Below, piece after piece: positions 36,570 through 48,798 of a stretch of DNA of 64,000 nucleotides; within the stretch, counting starts at the first letter, position 1, and each line of letters starts with the position of its first letter. Origin of the DNA: Rhodamnia argentea (Eukaryota > Streptophyta > Magnoliopsida > Myrtales > Myrtaceae); the NCBI RefSeq assembly GCF_020921035.1, contig NC_063154.1, positions 1,488,001 to 1,552,000 on the forward strand, given 5' to 3'. Made by a program: the position numbers and the translations under genes. Below the pieces are notes generated by a model. That model was not told the origin of the DNA and did no database searches. It worked only from the letters and a program-made list of their open reading frames with translations.

Positions 36570-37540
36570 AGCGATTGAAAGAACCGGGAAACCCTCCCTC
36601 TGCTGCGGGATTTTGCATTTTTGACGTGACGACTCGTGTGAGCTAATTTGGAGTTGCGTGTGATTAGCATTAAGGACCAACCCCCGCCCGATTTCATTCG
36701 TTTCTGGCGTCTCCGCCTTTTGGAAAAGGCCTTTCTCTATAAATTCAAAAAGAGAAAATCACCCTAAAACTTTCAGAAAATAATTAAAAAAACATGTCAA
36801 TCAAACTTAACCAAAAACAAAACCCTGTCCATGTTGTCGTGTGAGTTCTGCTTGTCGAATCTTTTCCAAACCCATTTTTCGCTTGACATCCTCAAAAATG
36901 GAAATTCTCGTTAGGATCCATTACCTTTTCGGAATACGGAAAATGGATATCGCTTTGAAAAATAAGCATGATTTTACATGTCGATATAAATATTTATGCA
37001 ATTCGAAAGGTTTTGCGTATCTTATGTTAGATAAAATTTGAATTGTAAGAGTTGTAGACTTTAAAAAAAAAACAAAAAACGTTGTAAGAATTAGGAGGAG
37101 GAAAAAAGTCCAACAACATCTATTTGACTCGTTTGAGTAAGGGGTGCCGATATGAGAAGGTTATTGAGGTTGACGTTTAACGATTACACTTAAGGAGTCT
37201 CATGGGGGATATTTGACCCTAACAATCGTATAAGCAAAGTCAACAATAACACACTTAGATTAGCACTAAATCTAATTAGACATGGATAGTGCTTACCAAC
37301 TTAATGAGGCATCGTCGCTCTCGCGAGGCCACGAGCCACCTAATACGAGTGTTTATTCTTTCCGTCACGAGTAAAACAAGTTCCGATTTCGATTTTCGTC
37401 GATGCACGCATGTATCTTTCAAACCCTAATCAGCCCTATAATTAGACATGAACCACCCATATGATAAGCTCTTTAACAGAGTCCGGTGCGTCTAATTTTA
37501 AAATTATTTGTGAGAGCTTCGACCCTTTAAAGGTTTTTGA

Positions 37541-38229
37541 GGAGAAAATTGTCCAAAAGTCCTAAAGTTATTGCATTTTTTGCCAATTCAATTCTAAACA
37601 TTTTCATGTTTTGTCAATTAAGCTCATCCGGCCGGATCGCTAAGTGGAAGTCGGTTGTTTTACGTGGCATGACCGATGCCGACGTGGACAAATTTCGATA
37701 ATATTTACATATTTTATATTTTTTTCATTTTTCATTTTTCTTTTCTTGACTTTGTTTTTTATTTTGCAATTGTGGCCAGTGGTCGGGGCAAGGGCGTTGC
37801 GGCTCTCATTGGCCATAGGTGAGGGCGTTGCCCAAATCTAGGCGAGGGCTTCATAACCCTCGCCCAGCCCGGGCAAGTGCGTCGTGGCCCTCATAGGCCA
37901 ACATGCGAGGCACAAAGGCCCTTGCCCGTGGCCAGCGAGGGTCGTGGTCGCAAGCCACAATTGTAAAAAAAAAAAAAAGCATAGAAAAGAAAAAATAAAT
38001 AATAAAAAAATGTATTTGAAAAGATATTGAATTATTATTAAAAATAATCCACATCGGCGTCGATAGAGCCACGTAGGAAGGCTCGCCTCCACGTTAGCGA
38101 TTTCCAGCCAAAATTGACCGGGTGGACTCAATTGGTAAAACATGAAAATATTTAAGGCTCAATTGATATAGTTAAAAAGCTTATGACTAAATTGGTGAAT
38201 TGGTTTATGATTTTTTTGGACAATTCCCC
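37541..38229. mobile_element. TIR element (family 2), about 690 bp
   Basis: Left end ggagaaaattgtccaaaagt and right end tttttggacaattccccc are inverted, followed inward by a long arm with 'cctaaag..attgca..gccaatt' and its complement. The core (37780-37960) is GC-rich with ggcgagggc repeats. Related copies at 46331 and 52158. Confidence 0.8.
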
Positions 38230-39430
38230 CTCATCCTTAGGAATGATTGAAATGCATTAGGGTGGCGGGTGGTGAATAGAATCGTTTTTGAAATTAATTG
38301 TGCATGTGACATTAAACTTGTGTTAATTCTAAACTAATTAAGATGAAATGCACTGAGTACGTGAACGACTCTTTCTCTCGAAGCCGTATATTCTTGCTGT
38401 CTAAAGGCTAACACTGTCACACCCGCACGATGCTTTCTTGCAAAGGAAAACTCGTTAGGAATATTCTTACATTAACTTTCAATCCCTTCCTGCATGAAAT
38501 GTCAGCTCTCTAGAAGGAGCACCAAGTAAATTAATTAATTAACAATCTCGTCTTCATTAAGGAAAATTTATTTGTCATGTATATGCAAACGTGCGTACAT
38601 ATATACGCACGCATATGTTGTCGTACACGTAGTATAGTAGGTGTTCTGAACTGTACGACCCTTGTAGAATCGAAGGGGAAAATTATCCTATAAGTCCTAA
38701 CTACCAATTCAGTCCTAAACTTTTTAATTTTTGCCAATTTAATCTTAGACTTCTGAGCGAGATTCCAATGTAGTTCATCTGGTGAAAATTCACGGGAATT
38801 CGCTGACGTGGCGTGGCGGTCCAGCCATCCCAATTGCACATGTGTAGACAGGGAAAGGGAGAGGGAGAGAGAGAGGTGGACTACGCGTGGAGTATTCGAG
38901 TTGTTGAAGATCCGAGTCACCGAGCAAATGGGGAGTGGCGTAAGCTGCATCCCACTAACCTCATACCTCCCTCTTCTATCTTTAGCCATGCAATTTCAAT
39001 CTCTCTCCCTTTCTCTCTCAAAGGAAAATAATATAAGCCTTTATCCGGCTTTATTGGTCTCACGAAAAATGAACGATTTGAAAATTTTTTTCCCTAAAAA
39101 AACTGCTCGTCTCCCTTATGAGAAAATGAATGAACAAAAATATTTTCATCATTCACGAAAATTTTTCGATATAATTTGGCATCGACGATGAAAGCATTCT
39201 TCAATTGACTGATTATTTCAAGCGATATTTTCAAGAAAATGTTTTCGGGATGGTTCATTTTTCGGGAAATAAACGGAGTCCGAATGGATAACAAGAATTT
39301 CTTCTTTCGCTTTTTTTCCCTCCTTTCTTTTTTCAAGAAACAAAGAAAAAAAAAGAAAAAGAAAATTAAAATATTCCATCAGATTCCACAATACAAGTCC
39401 CAGCACCACCACCTTCCCCTCCCAAAAACT

Positions 39431-39440
39431 TATATAAATA
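39431..39440 (+). promoter_or_regulatory. TATA box of the WAT1-related gene
   Basis: TATATAAATA, about 175 bases before the start codon. It is followed by a CT-rich leader (39487-39550), common in plant 5' UTRs. Confidence 0.7.
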
Positions 39441-39614
39441 ACCCATCTCGTCCTTCCTTCTTCCTTAGGGAGCGACTCAGATCACACCCTCTCTCTCTAT
39501 CTCTTTGCACCCCTTCACACTTCCCTGCTTTCTCTCTCTCTCTATCTTCTTCTCGTATCTGTAATTTCACAAGAGAGGGGCGGGAAGAAAGAAAAGGAAA
39601 GGAAAGGCTCCACC

Positions 39615-41994
39615 ATGGACAAGCTAAACAAGTTCCTAGAGAGCTCCAAACCCTACTTCGCCATGATCTCCTTGCAGTTCGGATACGCCGGCATGAACAT
39701 CATCACCAAGGTCTCCCTCAACCACGGCATGAGCCACTACGTGCTCGTTGTCTACCGCCATGCCTTCGCCACCGCAGTCATCGCCCCCTTCGCCCTCATC
39801 TTCGAGAGGTTTGACACGTTATCTCGAGCCGACGTGCGTGCGTGGCGATGATTCTTCCTCCTCCTCTCTATTCGAATTGCCTAAATCTTCTTTCCACATT
39901 GCGTGTTGCAGGAGGAAGCAACCCAAGATCACGTTCCCTGTTTTCATGCAAATATTCGTCCTGGCACTACTTGGGTGAGGCCCCTTTCTTGTCGTAATAA
40001 TCCCAGACACTCTACATCTAATGTCGTAAAGTCCGATGATGCACTTAAAAAAAAATGTGATGTAATAATCATGGTTTATGTCTAATTAATAGACCCGTGA
40101 TCGATCAAAACTTCTACTACGCCGGGCTGAAGCTCACTTCTCCAACTTTCTCGTGCGCCATGAGCAATATGCTTCCCGCCATGACGTTCGTGATGGCTGT
40201 CATTTTCAGGTAATTTGAAAATTACAAGCAGTGATATGTTTTTATCAACTTTAGCAAAAGACGTACGTACATAGCTTCTTAGAGTAATTAAAGCTCATTT
40301 TTTTTCCCCTTCTTTAATTTGGCATTGATTAGGATGGAAAAGATCGATTTGAAGAGAGTGAAGTGCCAAGCGAAAATCATAGGGACGGTGGTGACCGTAG
40401 GAGGGGCCATGCTGATGACGCTGTACAAGGGTCCGCTCATCGAGATGGTCTGGCCGCATGTGCACCCCCAGCAATCTGCCACCTCTGGCGGCGGCGGCGG
40501 CACCTCCGACAAGGACTGGTTCCTCGGCTCCATCCTCCTCATCATCGCCACTCTGGCATGGGCTTCTCTCTTCGTCCTCCAAGTAAGTTGATGAACTACT
40601 TCCGATAATTAAGTAAAAGCAAGTCATTTACCACGTGGCAAACCTAGCAACTCACTTTTCTGGACCATATCAATCACACAATCAAGAAATACTAAGACCC
40701 GCCCGAAGGAAGGACACGACTTCTATGTGTACAATAGTCTACTTGGCAAGTTTATCATCAAGTGGGTACTTTAAAACATGAGCCAAGAAAATGCACACTC
40801 TCCGACATTTAGATAACGAAAGTGGGGAATAATTCGCTATCTCGACGTGAAACTTACCTGCTCTTTTCGAATGTGATTTGCTGAATCTATCGAATTAATC
40901 TGTGATAATGATCTCTCCATCGAGTCCACGTAAAAATGAAAGTCATTGTTCTAACTAATGATTTTTTCATATGATCATTGGCTATCCACTAGTTAGTTCT
41001 TCTATATGCTTCGCACGGCAAGAATAACAATTTTCTGTAACCATTTTTAATCGACAGACCAAAGCCTTGGAGACATACAGGAACCACCAGCTCTCGCTCA
41101 CGTCGATGGTGTGCTTTGTGGGAACTCTACAAGCGATCGCAGTGACGTTCGTCATGGAGCACCGATCTGGTGTCTGGAAGGTCGGCTGGGACATGAACCT
41201 CCTCGCTGCCGCCTATGCTGTAATAATCCTCTCTCCAGATCAAGCGCATATGAGCGTGCCGCATAAGGAGAAAAAAAAAAGAATTGACTAACTTTTAATT
41301 TGGGTTTCTGTGTATTCAGGGAGTTGTGACATCAAGCATTTCATACTATGTGCAAGGCCTGGTGATCAAGAAACGAGGGCCGGTCTTCGCAACCGCTTTT
41401 AGCCCCTTGATGATGATCATCGTCGCCATCATGGGCTCTTTCATCCTTGCAGAGAAGATTTACCTTGGAGGGTAATTAGTCGTTGAATCCTTAATTGCTT
41501 GGAAACCTTGTCCTATGTAATAACAGATGATTAGCTGATACTTATTCAGTATTAAAGGAAGAATTTGCGCACGAACTCACTTTTATAAGTTGCGTAAAGG
41601 ACACAACTTTGCAGTTGTATGAGTACAATAATTGATAATTGACGTCGTATTAAAGTATGATGAGCACAACCCACTAATCTTTCTTTTATGTTTTGTATTG
41701 GGGTGCAGGGTGCTTGGAGCAGCTCTGATAGTTATCGGGCTCTACTCCGTCCTGTGGGGCAAACACAAGGAGAAGCAAGCGGAGGAGAGGTTGAAGCAAC
41801 TGGAGATCATACCGGAGGTGGTGAAGGGAGTTCTAGAAAAGGGGAATCATGTGGTCCCCGGAGCCCCGAAAAACGACCTCGGAGACGACATCGAAATGAA
41901 CGGCGTGGAGCCGCAGAAAGCCGAGGCCATCAAGCTCTCTGCTGTTGTTATCACCATGCCCATGAAAGCTCCCCAAATGATGCCCAAGGAATAG
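39615..41994 (+). CDS. WAT1-related / nodulin MtN21-like EamA transporter
   Basis: Seven exons: 39615-39808, 39912-39974, 40093-40209, 40333-40582, 41058-41219, 41320-41471 and 41709-41994, all GT-AG and in phase, giving 407 residues. The protein has the ten predicted membrane helices of the UMAMIT/EamA family, with conserved blocks ISLQFGYAGMNIITKVSLNHG, HYVLVVYRHAFATAVIAP, GPVIDQNFYYAGLKLTSPTF, AMSNMLPAMTF, YYVQGLVIKKRGPVF and FSPLMMIIVAIMGS, then a hydrophilic C-tail after WGKHKEKQ. It is closest, from memory, to Arabidopsis At5g07050. Family members export or import amino acids or auxin-related compounds at the plasma membrane or tonoplast; WAT1 itself exports auxin from the vacuole. The ATG at 39615 has a strong context (CACCATGG). 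An insertion GGGGG(T) after SATS in the loop following helix five is a short glycine run. Confidence 0.93.
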
Positions 41995-42479
41995 TGACCT
42001 TCTTTGGGAGGGTTCCGGGCTTTTTTGTCCTTTCAACCCCCATTTTCTCCTCTTCTTTTTCCCCCAACTTTTTTTTTTTCCTTTTATTCTCCTTATTTTT
42101 CTCTTTTGTTCCTCTTTAATTTTCTGATGCTGGAATGGAATGTGACGATGAACATATAAGCTGAAGATGTTCCTAGAGTACTTGTACTAATGAAGATTTG
42201 AGAGAATCCCAGAATCTCTTTTCCCCCCCAATTTGGCCTCGGTGTTTCTTTGGAATATCATGTCTTGTACCCGTCACCGTCAGGTTTTCTGACTGTCTGA
42301 GTCAGATTCCCAACGAGGGATCTGTATGCGTTAAGTGGTTGACCTTCAATCAGCAGAAATGTTCGTGCAACCGTAGTTCTTTGTTGGGCTGCGCTGTCGG
42401 AATAGAATCTTAAAATTTGCATCTGATGCCTTCATATTCGCTCCATCAATATTACCCCTTAAAAACAGCAGAATGCAAG

Positions 42480-42531
<52 letters not shown>

Positions 42532-43438
42532 GCAAAAGAGATAGGGATTGAGTAGAGAGAGAGAGAGATGTGACGTAAGGGGAGATACCATTTGGATTCC
42601 ACTAGCAAATCTAGGTTGAGCATTGGGGACGAAGTGGATGCTGATGAGTGAATCACTCTTCGCTTGTCCTGTTCTTAGGGGATGCAGATTTGGCAGTACT
42701 GATTGGTTTTTTCTTTAAGGGAGAAATGAAAGGTGATGCTTTGGGAAGAAATGATAACTCACTGTCAGGTTCGGATATGTTTGATCTTTATTTTCTTTAC
42801 TAGATTCGAAGTCTCTTGAAATCTAAGTGTTCGAGTATATCTAAAACTTGAGATGATAATAAGAAACATAGCAATGGCAGAATGGTATGATAGAATTCAA
42901 ATTTGTTGCTATTTGGACTTTGTGCCTTCATGCCATGGGATGGATCCCATATATAGGAGAGATATTTGATCGTCTCGATTGGAAGATCCCCACATGAATA
43001 ATAATGTTTAAAGAGGATGGGGCCCCTATAATCAACACAAGAACTAGGGTTATATAGTAATCACTAGCCATTTACAAGCACTTAAATCTGTTGCATTATG
43101 GTCAACCTCACGTTATTTGTTATATATAGTCGCATATCTCTCTTTGTTTCGGAGAAGATTGCCGCCTTCTCACTCTTTGCACATTGGGGAACCACCGTCG
43201 GAGGTCGAAGAGAGAAAAATTCTAAGATCGATTTAGTAAATAGAGTGGACAGCTGGCTTTCGTTTGTTTTGCGGAAGATTTTCTATTAGGAACATCTTTT
43301 TCAATTTTTGGCATTTGAATCACCTAGAAAAATGAGTCAACATAAAGTCTTTTCATAGTCATCGGTAAATATATGCTAAACTCAGGAAATTGATTTTTTT
43401 TATAAAAAAATTATAAATTATTTTTCAAAATACGACTA
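41995..43438. other. 3' flank of the WAT1-related gene and AT-rich spacer
   Basis: The 3' UTR probably reaches about 42190. No other gene is seen. The CT repeat is listed separately. Confidence 0.5.
42482..42527. repeat. (CT)n microsatellite
   Basis: About 23 uninterrupted CT units downstream of the WAT1-related gene, with a short GA run at 42554-42568 that could pair with it in RNA. Confidence 0.95.
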
Positions 43439-43539
43439 GCCATCGATGCTTGGAGTACGAGAGACAAAGCACCCGTGCCTGGGTCCTCGACAGCTATGCC
43501 GGACTATCTCGAGGTCGAGCCTGGATCCATCGAGACTAG

Positions 43540-43740
43540 CCGGCCCAAGTCCCTAGCACTAGGAGTGATCGGTTCCCGATCCGGTCCGGTTCCCCTTAAG
43601 AATCGGAAACCGAACCGGTGGTCCCAGTTCCCATTTTCGGAACCGGGACCGGACCGTCCACCCCGAGAATGGGGAACCGGACCGGACCGTCGGTCCTACT
43701 CGGTTCTTGGTCGGTTCCAAGGAACCAATGACATGACAAA
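43540..43740. repeat. GGNCC/GGTTCC-rich repeat
   Basis: Dense repeats of ccggtccggttcc and gaaccggaccgg in both orientations, typical of a small inverted-repeat element; clean ends were not found. Open frames on both strands here are not genes. Confidence 0.5.
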
Positions 43741-44061
43741 TTTCTGCACGTACCCGGGACAAAGAGCATCTTTTCCTTTTTTAGGATTCATCGCTATTTC
43801 TTTACTCTGGTTTTAGCTTTTTAGACGAGATTTGATTATCTGTCGAGATTTTTCCCTTCTCAGTAATAGAAGAAGGCAATCACAAAAACAGCAAAAGAAT
43901 GAAGCAAACCCTAAACAATAAACATTATGGTTATTTTTTTTTTTAAATTCGAGCGGTCCGGTCCTAACTTTCAAATTTAGTGCTGAAATTTAATACAAAA
44001 AGTTCGACGTGGCTCGCCGACAAAGTAAAGTCAGCAAAACGGTCATTTTTTCCCCCTTCGG

Positions 44062-44382
44062 GAAAAGTATATTAGAAGTACCATAACTTTTGTATGGCGT
44101 TCACTTAAGTGCCATAACTTTCAAAACGTTCACTTAAGTGCCATAACTTTCAAAAATCTTTCACTTGAGTGCCATGTTGACTTGGACGCCGGAAAAGGCG
44201 ACGTGGCACGCCGGAAAAGTTACCGTAGCACGCCGGATTGCTGACGTGGCATGTCGGAAAAGTTACTGTAGCACTCAAGTGAACGATTTTTGAAAATTAT
44301 GACACTTAATTGAACGTTTTGAAAGTTATGGCACTCAAGTGAACGTCGTACACAAGTTATGACACTTCTAGTGTACTTTTTC
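44062..44382. mobile_element. Family-3 TIR MITE, about 320 bp
   Basis: Left gaaaagtatattagaagtac and right acttctagtgtactttttc are inverted, and the inner arms repeat cacttaagtgccataacttt several times. The core has gacgtggcacgccggaaaag units. Same end type as the composite element at 19098. Confidence 0.8.
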
Positions 44383-44718
44383 TATTTCCTTCGACCCTAC
44401 CCTCGCAACCAAGGAGTCGGGGAAAAATTTAGTGTTGAAATTTATGATAGAGAGACAGAACGGAGAAACGACTCAAAGTTGTCTCGATTTGGTCAAGACG
44501 AAGGTAAACACTATCGCGATTGTGAATTCGGAAGTCCAACGAGAACAGCTTGGACAAGATTGAATTCTGAAAGAAGGTTCCATGGATATCTGGTGATCGA
44601 AAATGGCGCAACGATCCTTGGTTTTCAGACCATGGTGAATGAAGGTGGCGCACAAAAGAGAGACTTTGCTCCGGTCGCCTCAACGACAGTGGAAGCCAGA
44701 TAAAAAAAAATGGTCAAG
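44383..44718. other. Unassigned sequence left of the solo LTR
   Basis: An open frame runs through this stretch (44359-44703, +) without resemblance to a known family. Nothing else is supported. Confidence 0.35.
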
Positions 44719-44723
44719 CCCCC

Positions 44724-45684
44724 TGTTGACACCTAAAAATAATCCAAGAAGGCTCATGACAAGCACGTGAGGAGGCGACAATCAACTATAGGAAAGAACA
44801 CCGAGGCAAGGTACGTACCGATCAAAAAGGTGCCACGTGTCGGGATAAATTCTGGCGCCATTTTCTTCTAGAACAAGAAAAGCGCGCGGAGAAGAGCCAC
44901 GATCGGAGCGGTTACCAAAAGATTGGCGGTAATCCCCACGAGGTAAAAAGAAAAGGCGCGAAGACCAGGAAACCGTCGAAAGAATCATCCACGTGGCTTA
45001 TGGAAAAGGATAAAGCGTGGGGTCAAAGGAAGAAACCGCTCTGCGGTTACCAAAGAGTCTGCCTATAAATATCTCATAGTAGCAAGACACAAAAGACACA
45101 CAACAAACACAAAACACTTATCTTTTCAACTAGCTCTTAGCCTTTAGCCTAGTCTAGCCGTAGATTTCCAGATTCCCGTCGTCGATTCAATTCTGGCGAG
45201 TTTCATATCTAGAGTCAGGTGTCGTCGATTAGGTTCCGACGTCCGCTCACTAGGTTCAGCACCGTCGATTCAATTCTGGTGTTGTACCCTTCGTCTATCT
45301 TGTTCAGTACCGTCGATTCAATTCCGATATTGTGTCTTACAATCCCCCGTCCAGTGCTGTTGATTGAATTCCAGCATTGTGTCCTCCATTTCTGTCCGAC
45401 CTTGCCAATTTAATTCCGTAGTCGTATCGAAGCTTGCTACACGCCTCAACTATTGCACGTTGTCGAAGTTATTGAGAGTACGTAACACGCATTTTGTGTT
45501 AATAAAGACATCTACTGCATTTGACACTCTCTGTCCAAAATCGACTCGGAACTCCTTTTCGGAAAACGAACGGATTAAGTTCGATAAAAGATTCTCGCGT
45601 TAGCAACCCCTTTTAGGCTATAGTCATTTTGGGCCCAGAACCCATAACCAAGAAAGCCCTATCGAAGGATTTCGACGCACAACA
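44724..45684 (+). mobile_element. Solo LTR of a Ty3/gypsy-like retrotransposon, 961 bp
   Basis: It starts TGTTGACACCTAAAAAT and ends GCACAACA, so it has TG...CA ends with a TGTTG/CAACA inverted tip. CCCCC flanks both sides (44719-44723 and 45685-45689) as a 5-bp target duplication. A TATA box (TATAAATA, 45064-45071) and a poly(A) signal (AATAAA, 45501-45506) lie in the expected order for U3-R-U5. No internal retrotransposon domain or second LTR is next to it, which fits loss by recombination between LTRs. The superfamily call rests on the end sequence and is tentative. Confidence 0.85.
45178..45420 (+). repeat. Irregular tandem repeats inside the solo LTR
   Basis: The motif gtcgattcaattc(t/c)g and close variants recur five to six times at about 40-45 base intervals downstream of the LTR TATA box, often followed by 'tgttgt' or 'attgtgtc'. 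Confidence 0.7.
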
Positions 45685-45911
45685 CCCCCAGTAGAATTTG
45701 GACATTGGTGGATGACGGAGCCTCCGTCGAATGTCTTATCTTTCTCTGTTTTGTCACGTCCACCGAATATCTTCTTTTTATCATATGAAGCCGCGTCGTC
45801 TCAGGCCCAAGTGCCACGTCATCTCGTCCTTTGTCCACGTCGGAGTTCGATGTGTTTTTTCAAATGCCACATCAAACCCAAACATTCTTTAAGAAAAGCC
45901 ACGTAATAATA

Positions 45912-46045
45912 TGAACGTCGGAATAAGTCGTATGATGCACTTAAGTGATTAATTTTTTTTTTATGTAGCATTCAAATGATAAAAAGAAAAAGTTATGGTA
46001 CAGAAATAAGCGTCATACGGTTGTTATGACGCATGCGATTTTCTT
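45912..46045. mobile_element. Small family-3 MITE remnant
   Basis: Ends gtcgtatgatgcacttaagt and the inverted-like gcgtcatacggttgttatgac, with an AT core. It is short and decayed. Confidence 0.5.
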
Positions 46046-46828
46046 TTCTCAAACTCGAAATATGAAAGGGCAAAACAGTAAAACCCTTGACTTAAAAAGC
46101 TAAAAAAAAAAAACAATCTTGAAATTTTATGGCAACATAAAAAAAATTCTTTTTTCATAAAAGTACTGATAAGTTACTATCTTGCTACCTAAATTCCCAA
46201 TCGGTTTTCGTCACTTACCGATAGCGATACTTATTGAAATTTACCAGCATAGAAAACAAAAAATTATATTTGAGATAAAGAACAGTAGAGTTCTACCAAT
46301 TATACATACAAGTTATGCTATATGTGCAGAAGGGGAAAATAGTCTAAAAAGTTCTAAACCTATTGCACTTTTGTTGATTTCTTCTTATACCTTTTAATTG
46401 TGCCAATTGAATCATAAACCTTTTCATATTTTGTCAATTGAGTCCATCTAGCTAATTTCGGCCGGAAATCATTGGCGTGGACATCAACTGTCCACGTGAT
46501 ACGATCGGCGTTGATGTCGATAATTTTTAAAATATTTTTATTCTTTTATTTTTTACAAGCTGTTGCTGATGGGGGAATCGAGAGCCACAATGCCCTTGCC
46601 TGGATCTCGGCGAGGGCTAGGACGACCATATATGATAAAATAAATAAATAACAACATAAAATAAAAATATTAAAAAAAATATTAAAAATTTTCCATATCG
46701 ACATAGATCGTGTCACGTAGGATGACTAACGTCTGCGTCAGAGATTTTCAGCTACAATTAGCCGGATAGACTCAATTAGTAAAATGTGAAAATATTTAAG
46801 GCTTTATTAGCACAATTAAAAGGTTTAG

Positions 46829-48704
46829 GGATATGTTCACTTGAAGTACTAAAACTTATCACAAAAGTGCAATTGAGTCCCAAAACTTACAAAATGTGCA
46901 ATCGAGTCCTAAAACTTATCGAATTGATGCAATCAAGTCCTTCCATTAATTTCATTCAATTCAAGTAAAGAAAAATGCTGACATGATTTTTTTTACTATT
47001 TTCTCTCTCCTATGTGGCGATGACGTAATTAAAATGACGTTGCCTTCGTCCAAATCTGATTCTTAATATAACTTTTATTTAGATTGATTTGAAAAATAAG
47101 GTAAATGAAAAAACATAACCCAAATCGGAACAGCAACGAGGGCTAGCCCTCGCCGCCATCATCCCAGCACCGCCCGAAAGGGCTAGCAATGGCGGGGAAA
47201 GGGTCGATGAGGGTCGCTGGGCCCTGGCCATGGCTTGGCGACCCTCTCTAATCAATGGCGAGGGCCAGTAGGCCCTCGTCCAAATCTGGGCGAGGGTTGT
47301 GGCCTCCAACTCTGGCAAGAGCTCTCTCCACCTGCTTTTTGCCTCTTCAAGACCACCACGACGTCACGTTCTCGAGTGGTGGTGTTTTTGCCGGTTTCTT
47401 CGCACGACCAATCCTCGAAACACTAGCTCTACCTAGCGAAGAAGGCGTGACAAGTCGCACTCCGCTCCGTGGCTTAACAAGTGGCCGCCACCTTTGAGCC
47501 GCTATCGCGACCTGCTTTCAAAATTATGTTTCAACAGCGGTGAGATCGATGAGAAATTTCCCTGGTAAGGTCGCTGACTCCGATTTTGAGCCTAGGTACT
47601 TTGGTAATGATAGAGGCCAAAATGTGATCGAGAGGATTGTGTTAGGGTTGTGAAATTTAGGACTAGGGTCGAAGCTAGAGCTGGGTGAGGGCCCGCCGAC
47701 CCATGGCCTGGGCCCGACAACCCCCACCGACCTTTTCCCACCATCGCCGGCCAACCCTTGCCGTTATTATGATCTTGGTTATGTTTTTTTTTTAAAATTT
47801 ACCCCATTTTTCTAAATAAAATAAAATATATATATATTAAAAATTAGAGTTACATCAAAACAACGTCGTTTTAGCCACGTCATCACTATGTAGGATAGAA
47901 AAATTGTTAAAATATGTCAAATTTGGGCAAGGGTTGTGGCCTCTAACTCTGGCAAGAGCTCTCTCCACTTGCTCTTTGCCTCTTCAAAACCACCGCGACG
48001 TCACGCTCTCGAGCGGTGGTGTTTTTGCCAATTTCTCCGCACGACCAATCCTCGAAATACTAGCTCTACCTAGCGAAGAAGCTGTGACAAATCACACTCC
48101 GCTCCGTGGCTTAACAAGTGGCCACCACCTTTGAGCCGCTATTGCGACCTGCTTTCAAAATTATGTTTCAATAGCCGCGAGATCGACAAGAAATTTCCCT
48201 GGTAAGGTTGCTAACTCCGATTTTGAGCCTAGGTACTTTGGTAATGATAGAGGCCAAAATGTGATCGAGAGGATTGTGCTAGGGTTGTGAAATTTAGGAC
48301 TGGGGTCGAAGCTAGAGCTGGGTGAGGGCCCGCCGACCCGTGGCCCGAGCCCAACAACCCCCACCGACCTTTTCCCACCATCGCCAACCAACCCTTGCCG
48401 TTGTTATGATCTTGGTTTTTTTTTTTTTAATTTACCCCATTTTTATAAAATAAAATATATATATATTAAAAATTAGAGTTACATCAAAACGACGTCGTTT
48501 TAGCCACATCATCGCTACGTAAGATAGAAAAATTATTAAAAAATGTCAATTAAGCATTTTTCGCTTGTCAAATTTGATGGAGTTAACAAAAGGACTTGAT
48601 TATACTAATTAAACAAGTTTCAGGACAAGATTGCACTTTTTGCAAGTTTTAGGAATCAATTACACTTTCGTGATAAATTTTAACACTTCTAGTAAATACA
48701 TTCC
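46829..48704. mobile_element. Family-1 (MULE-like) TIR element nested in a family-2 element
   Basis: About 150 bp at each end are inverted repeats: left 'aagtactaaaacttatcac', 'aaagtgcaattgagtccc'; right complement 'aagtgttaaaatttatcacg', 'aaagtgtaattgattcc'. The 9-base flanks AAAGGTTTA and AAAATTTTA agree at seven positions and may be an old 9-bp target duplication, as MULEs make. The interior is a 637-bp tandem duplication. No transposase gene. Confidence 0.7.
47281..48550. repeat. 637-bp tandem duplication inside the nested TIR element
   Basis: Copy one 47281-47917 and copy two 47918-48550 are about 90% or more identical by eye along their full length, including gagggttgtggcct, gcctcttcaa(g/a)accacc and 'ccctggtaaggt'. 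Each copy holds two mirrored short open frames (for example 47524-47754 and 48161-48391), which are parts of the duplication and not genes. Confidence 0.9.
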
Positions 48705-48798
48705 AAAATTTTATGACTAAATTAACAACAACGCAATAGACAGGACTTTTTGGACAACTTTGCCTATGCATATGATATGGACTCGGTTACATCTTCTA

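Larger units (their letters stand above)
31678..39430. other. Long gene-poor region before the WAT1-related gene
   Basis: Apart from the repeats listed separately, I find no gene. Open frames at 33693-33947, 34138-34377 and 34821-35098 match no family that I know. Runs of CT (32681-32700) and A/T tracts are common. Confidence 0.45.
46331..48764. mobile_element. Family-2 TIR element split by a nested insertion
   Basis: Left end at 46331 (aaaatagtctaaaaagttct, then cctattgcac) and right end at 48705-48764 (atgactaaattaacaac, tttttggacaactttgcc) are inverted partners when the 46829-48704 insert is left out. The joined left piece 'cacaattaaaaggttta' followed by the right piece matches the right arm of the 37541 copy, which shows the order of events. 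Confidence 0.75.
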
